A stretch of DNA of 64,000 bases, taken from assembly GCA_002105175.1 (NCBI GenBank), contig MCGE01000006.1:744001-808000 (forward strand), read 5' to 3'. Position numbers and translations under genes: made by a program. The notes below the pieces were generated by a model. The model had not been told where the DNA came from, did no database searches, and worked only from the letters and a program-made list of their open reading frames with translations. The stretch comes from Absidia repens (taxonomy: Eukaryota > Mucoromycota > Mucoromycetes > Mucorales > Cunninghamellaceae). Below, piece by piece: positions 61,415 to 64,000 of this stretch; the first letter of the stretch is position 1, and each line of letters starts with the position of its first letter.

Positions 61415-61775
61415 CCATGTTTTATTGAAGCATGCAAAAACATAAAGATAAATTGGGATGACCGACACTAATCTAAAAAGGAGAGGCGATTGTAAAAGGG
61501 AACAAAAGTATAAGGTGAGAGCGAGTCTAATAGTAAAAAGATAGGACAAATTTTATTCAGTTGTATATATGAACTATGGTAACTAATGCAGAAAGAGATG
61601 ACAATGAGCGTTCCCATAACGATAAACTAAGGTGAAGGCTATTCTAGTGGTGGTGACCTAAATCACGAATCCATACATGATGTTTGTATTACATTTTTCA
61701 GAAGGCCCCTAATTCATGTTGTAATACTAATCCAAGATCATTACTTCACTGAAGTCGCCGATGAAGATTAGAGAG
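61415..61775 (+). repeat. dispersed repeat, copy E with tandem units
   Basis: Starts TTTTATTGAAGCATG and carries CGACACTAATC then ATTTTATTCAGTTGT-like words (the ~100-bp unit). It continues into a copy-C-like block (GGCCCCTAATTCATGTTGTA, CTAATCCAAGATCATTAC). Confidence 0.55.
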
Positions 61776-62305
61776 CAAAAGGCAATTTATCATTAGGTAT
61801 TAAATTTAATTTTGCGTGAATCAAGTTGAAATTGGAAAAAGAGGACTACGCATGCTGTCTTTTATACCACCCATTCATCCATTTTTCAATTTCAGCTTTA
61901 TTTCCACACAAAATCAAAATTACCACTTTAGCATGTTGGTGGGAGTGAGAATTTACCCTTTTAAGTTTACCTTTCTTCAAAGGAAAAAAAAATTCAAGGG
62001 CTATCTCAGTTATATCTACTTCTTGAACTCAGATCCTTATATCCAGGCAAATTATTATTTCGACTAAATCTTCATGAGCGGTTTACATGCCTTATATGTG
62101 AAAGGTACCTACCTATACTGCCTCCATAATTAATTTAAACCGAACATCCATAATTGTCGCGCCAGAAACAAAAAGAAATTGCTTGCCTTTGACATAGCAA
62201 GTATTTGTCATTCAGTCGGAGGTATCATAATAATAATCAGTCGCCCCTTTTTTGAATCTTGTTGCTGATACTAAGGGTCTTCTCCATAGCTTATTTCTTT
62301 TTTCA

Positions 62306-62392
62306 AAAAACCAGGTGGCAGTGCATGTCAGGCTGGTTTGATTTATGCGAAAAACCAGGTGGATGTACATGCCAGGCTGGTTTGATTTATGC
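62306..62392 (+). repeat. 44-bp tandem duplication
   Basis: AAAACCAGGTGG..CATG(T/C)CAGGCTGGTTTGATTTATGC occurs twice with a 44-bp period (CCAGGTGG at 62311 and 62355) and only about four differences. Each copy contains a near-palindromic AACCAG...CTGGTT. Confidence 0.85.
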
Positions 62393-63168
62393 TAGTTATT
62401 ATCTATTCGGCAGTAGGCTTTCCCTTTTTTTTTTAAAAAAAAAAAAAAGACACAATGAGACACAAATAGTTGTGTGGCAATTGAACGTGGTTTGCATGAT
62501 ACTGCCATGTATTATTTTCCATAAACATGTAAACGTTTCGTTCTTAATCTGGTAAGACAAGGTGCCATAAACGATAATATGAGTGCTCTAGTAGATACTA
62601 TGGCAAAGTTTTGCTATTTGCACGATTATTTTAATAAATGAACCCTAGTAATAAACATGCCTGCTCCCCTCCGACTCCCCACAGTTATATCGAGGTTATT
62701 GTTTGATTTCCTATATGGCTTTTTTCATTTTGTTCATTTCCCCTTTTTTCCCTTTTTTTCCTCCGCATTGCAGAACTTTTTAGATTTTTTATTTCTATAG
62801 TCTCCAAACTACCATGTCGGGATAGCGGTGATATTTAATGTTTCATACACTATAGTTTTTTTTATTCTTATTATGTTTACAACTAAAATAATATTATAAA
62901 TTTTGAATGGGTACCATTAGGATAAAGGCATATATATGACTGGCTGTAAAGGGGGGGGAGGGTGTAATGAAAAGGGAGCTCAATGAAAATAAGGGAAAAT
63001 TAGAAATGCGCTGTTCTTGATTAATTTTGAAGTACCGCTATAAGGGGGAGCTTTTTTTTTACTCTTTTATTTGTTGTTTTTGTTATTTTGTGTGAGTGTG
63101 TGTGTGTGTGTTGTGTGTGCATCCTTTTTTCTTCTACATTCCTTTTGTATATATTTTATCTATGTACT

Positions 63169-64000
63169 ATGGCTTTGCACGTATCAGACGTCAGGGCGAT
63201 GACAGCGGATTCTTTTGAAACGACGCCAAGTGTACCTATACCTTCGCCAGTCAGTGCAACAATAAGACCGCCTACTACGCCAAGGATGACAAACGACAAC
63301 AAAAAAGAATCCTCCTCCATCTTACGACAGCGACTATGTAGTACTGGCCAATGCAATATACCTGAAGCTGTCCGGAACAGCAACTCAAAACAAGTAGCCT
63401 CGGTCTTCGACTATAGTTATTCTAGTAACGGTTTTTACGATTGCAATATTTGGTACGCCGAAATAAAAATGGAGACAATGGGGATGTTTGGTGATTGAAT
63501 GGAACCTTTACAAAACAGCTCACCGCACATTTTTTTTTTTTTTTTTGTATTTCCTATCTAGTTTTGATACTGCTATATACCCTGTTTTGACTGTATGCGG
63601 TCATTTATTTTGGTAGGCTCGAAAAACGCATACAAGACACAAAAATTATGTTTGTGCTCATTATTTATTTTTAGTTGGGTATGTTTGTCAAGATGGATCA
63701 ATCAACAGAAAATGAACCCCACGTGCCCTATGTGTAAAGCGGGGTGCCCAAAAGACAAAATCATCCCAGTATATGGTCGAGGCCAAGAAGAAATCGACCC
63801 AAGGTAGATTGGATAGAATCAATAAAAAAAAAATCATAAAACTTGACACTCACTTTTTTTTTCTCATGTTGTATTTAGATGTGATGCGACAATACCTTCA
63901 AGACCTACCGGGCGAAGACCAGAAGCTTTACGTGATCCCAATGTTGCTGGGAATTCATTTTTTTATTCATTTAGTACCAATCGACCAATGGATGGACATT
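63169..64000 (+). CDS. RNF5/RNF185-type RING ubiquitin ligase, 5' part
   Basis: Exons 63169-63452, 63562-63612, 63675-63803 and 63879 to the window edge join in phase. A disordered N-terminus of ~80 residues precedes a C3HC4 RING assembled from three exons: YDCNIC, TVCGHLFCWVCLSRWI and PTCPMCKAGC. The DKIIPVYGRGQEEIDPR stretch right after the RING is the RNF5/RNF185 signature, followed by a Pro/Arg-rich linker (IPSRPTGRRPEAL). Family members sit in the ER or outer mitochondrial membrane through C-terminal helices and act in ER-associated degradation; those helices would lie beyond the window. The start is MALHVSDVRAM; an upstream in-frame ATG (63088) would add a Cys-rich GTGTGT-encoded leader and is unlikely. 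Confidence 0.9.

Larger units (their letters stand above)
60348..63168. repeat. repeat-rich intergenic spacer (2.8 kb)
   Basis: No supported gene. It contains a T-run (60664-60685), dispersed repeat copy E with its tandem ~100-bp units (about 61415-61775), a 44-bp tandem duplication (62306-62392), and T/G-rich and GTGTGT stretches near the RNF5-like start. Short open frames here lack protein character. Confidence 0.55.

Noticed and set aside
62259..62555. Plus-strand 98-aa open frame over the 44-bp duplication
   Set aside because: It is created by the duplication and a poly-A run; composition is not protein-like.
1..64000. CRISPR array, bacterial operon, prophage or insertion-sequence signals
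   Set aside because: None seen: no regular spacer-repeat array, genes are spliced and scattered on both strands, and no transposase or integrase frame was found.

Overview
This window reads as a eukaryotic nuclear contig from an early-diverging filamentous fungus, most likely Mucoromycota (Mucorales-like). The support is AT-rich DNA, many short GT-AG introns (mostly 50-110 bp, GTAAGT donors, TAG acceptors), long A/T homopolymers, and fungal wall and polarity genes (FKS1-type glucan synthase, exomer ChAP, SPA2, RAX1-like) next to a SNAPC4-like factor that budding yeast lacks. I assign no species. I rebuilt 19 protein-coding genes by joining exons in phase. Two run off the window edges. One further locus looks like a kinase relic.

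Layout: 1-1768 (+) 3' end of a ChAP; 3.7-10.0 kb (-) FKS1; 11.1-12.5 kb (-) RAX1-like; 12.5-16 kb repeat-rich spacer; 16-19.4 kb (-) SPA2; 19.8-21.1 kb (-) deoxyhypusine hydroxylase; 21.4-22.9 kb (+) unknown CaaX-ended protein; 23.6-25.8 kb (-) SNAPC4-like Myb protein; 26.2-31.2 kb (-) a polyQ + bromodomain + protein-kinase polypeptide; 32.0-35.7 kb (+) Sec7-PH Arf GEF; 36.0-36.5 kb (-) small GPI-type surface protein; 37.1-38.3 kb (-) bHLH factor; 38.9-39.8 kb kinase relic; 40.3-44.5 kb (+) FGAM synthase; 45.1-45.4 kb (-) APC11; 45.6-49.4 kb (+) CLASP; 50.5-51.8 kb (-) exosome RRP43; 52.4-53.2 kb (+) Mig1/CreA zinc finger; 54.8-59.1 kb (-) kinesin-4-like motor; 59.9-60.3 kb (+) hypothetical; 60.3-63.2 kb repeat-rich spacer; 63.2 kb-end (+) RNF5-type RING ligase.

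Several genes share a theme of polarised growth and wall building: glucan synthase, exomer cargo adaptor, SPA2 polarisome scaffold, RAX1-like cortical marker, Arf GEF, CLASP and kinesin. The rest are housekeeping or regulatory. There is no operon logic.

The most unusual gene is the single-transcript model joining a Gln/Pro tract, an atypical bromodomain, a conserved region of unknown function and a kinase C-lobe. Other notable points are microexons of 13, 27 and 29 nt, two stop-free 3n introns in FKS1, an inverted repeat pair bracketing FKS1 and the RAX1-like gene, and three one-base reading-frame breaks (one in SPA2, two in CLASP), each consistent with a homopolymer length error. Coordinates of spliced genes are outer CDS bounds; exon bounds are in the evidence.
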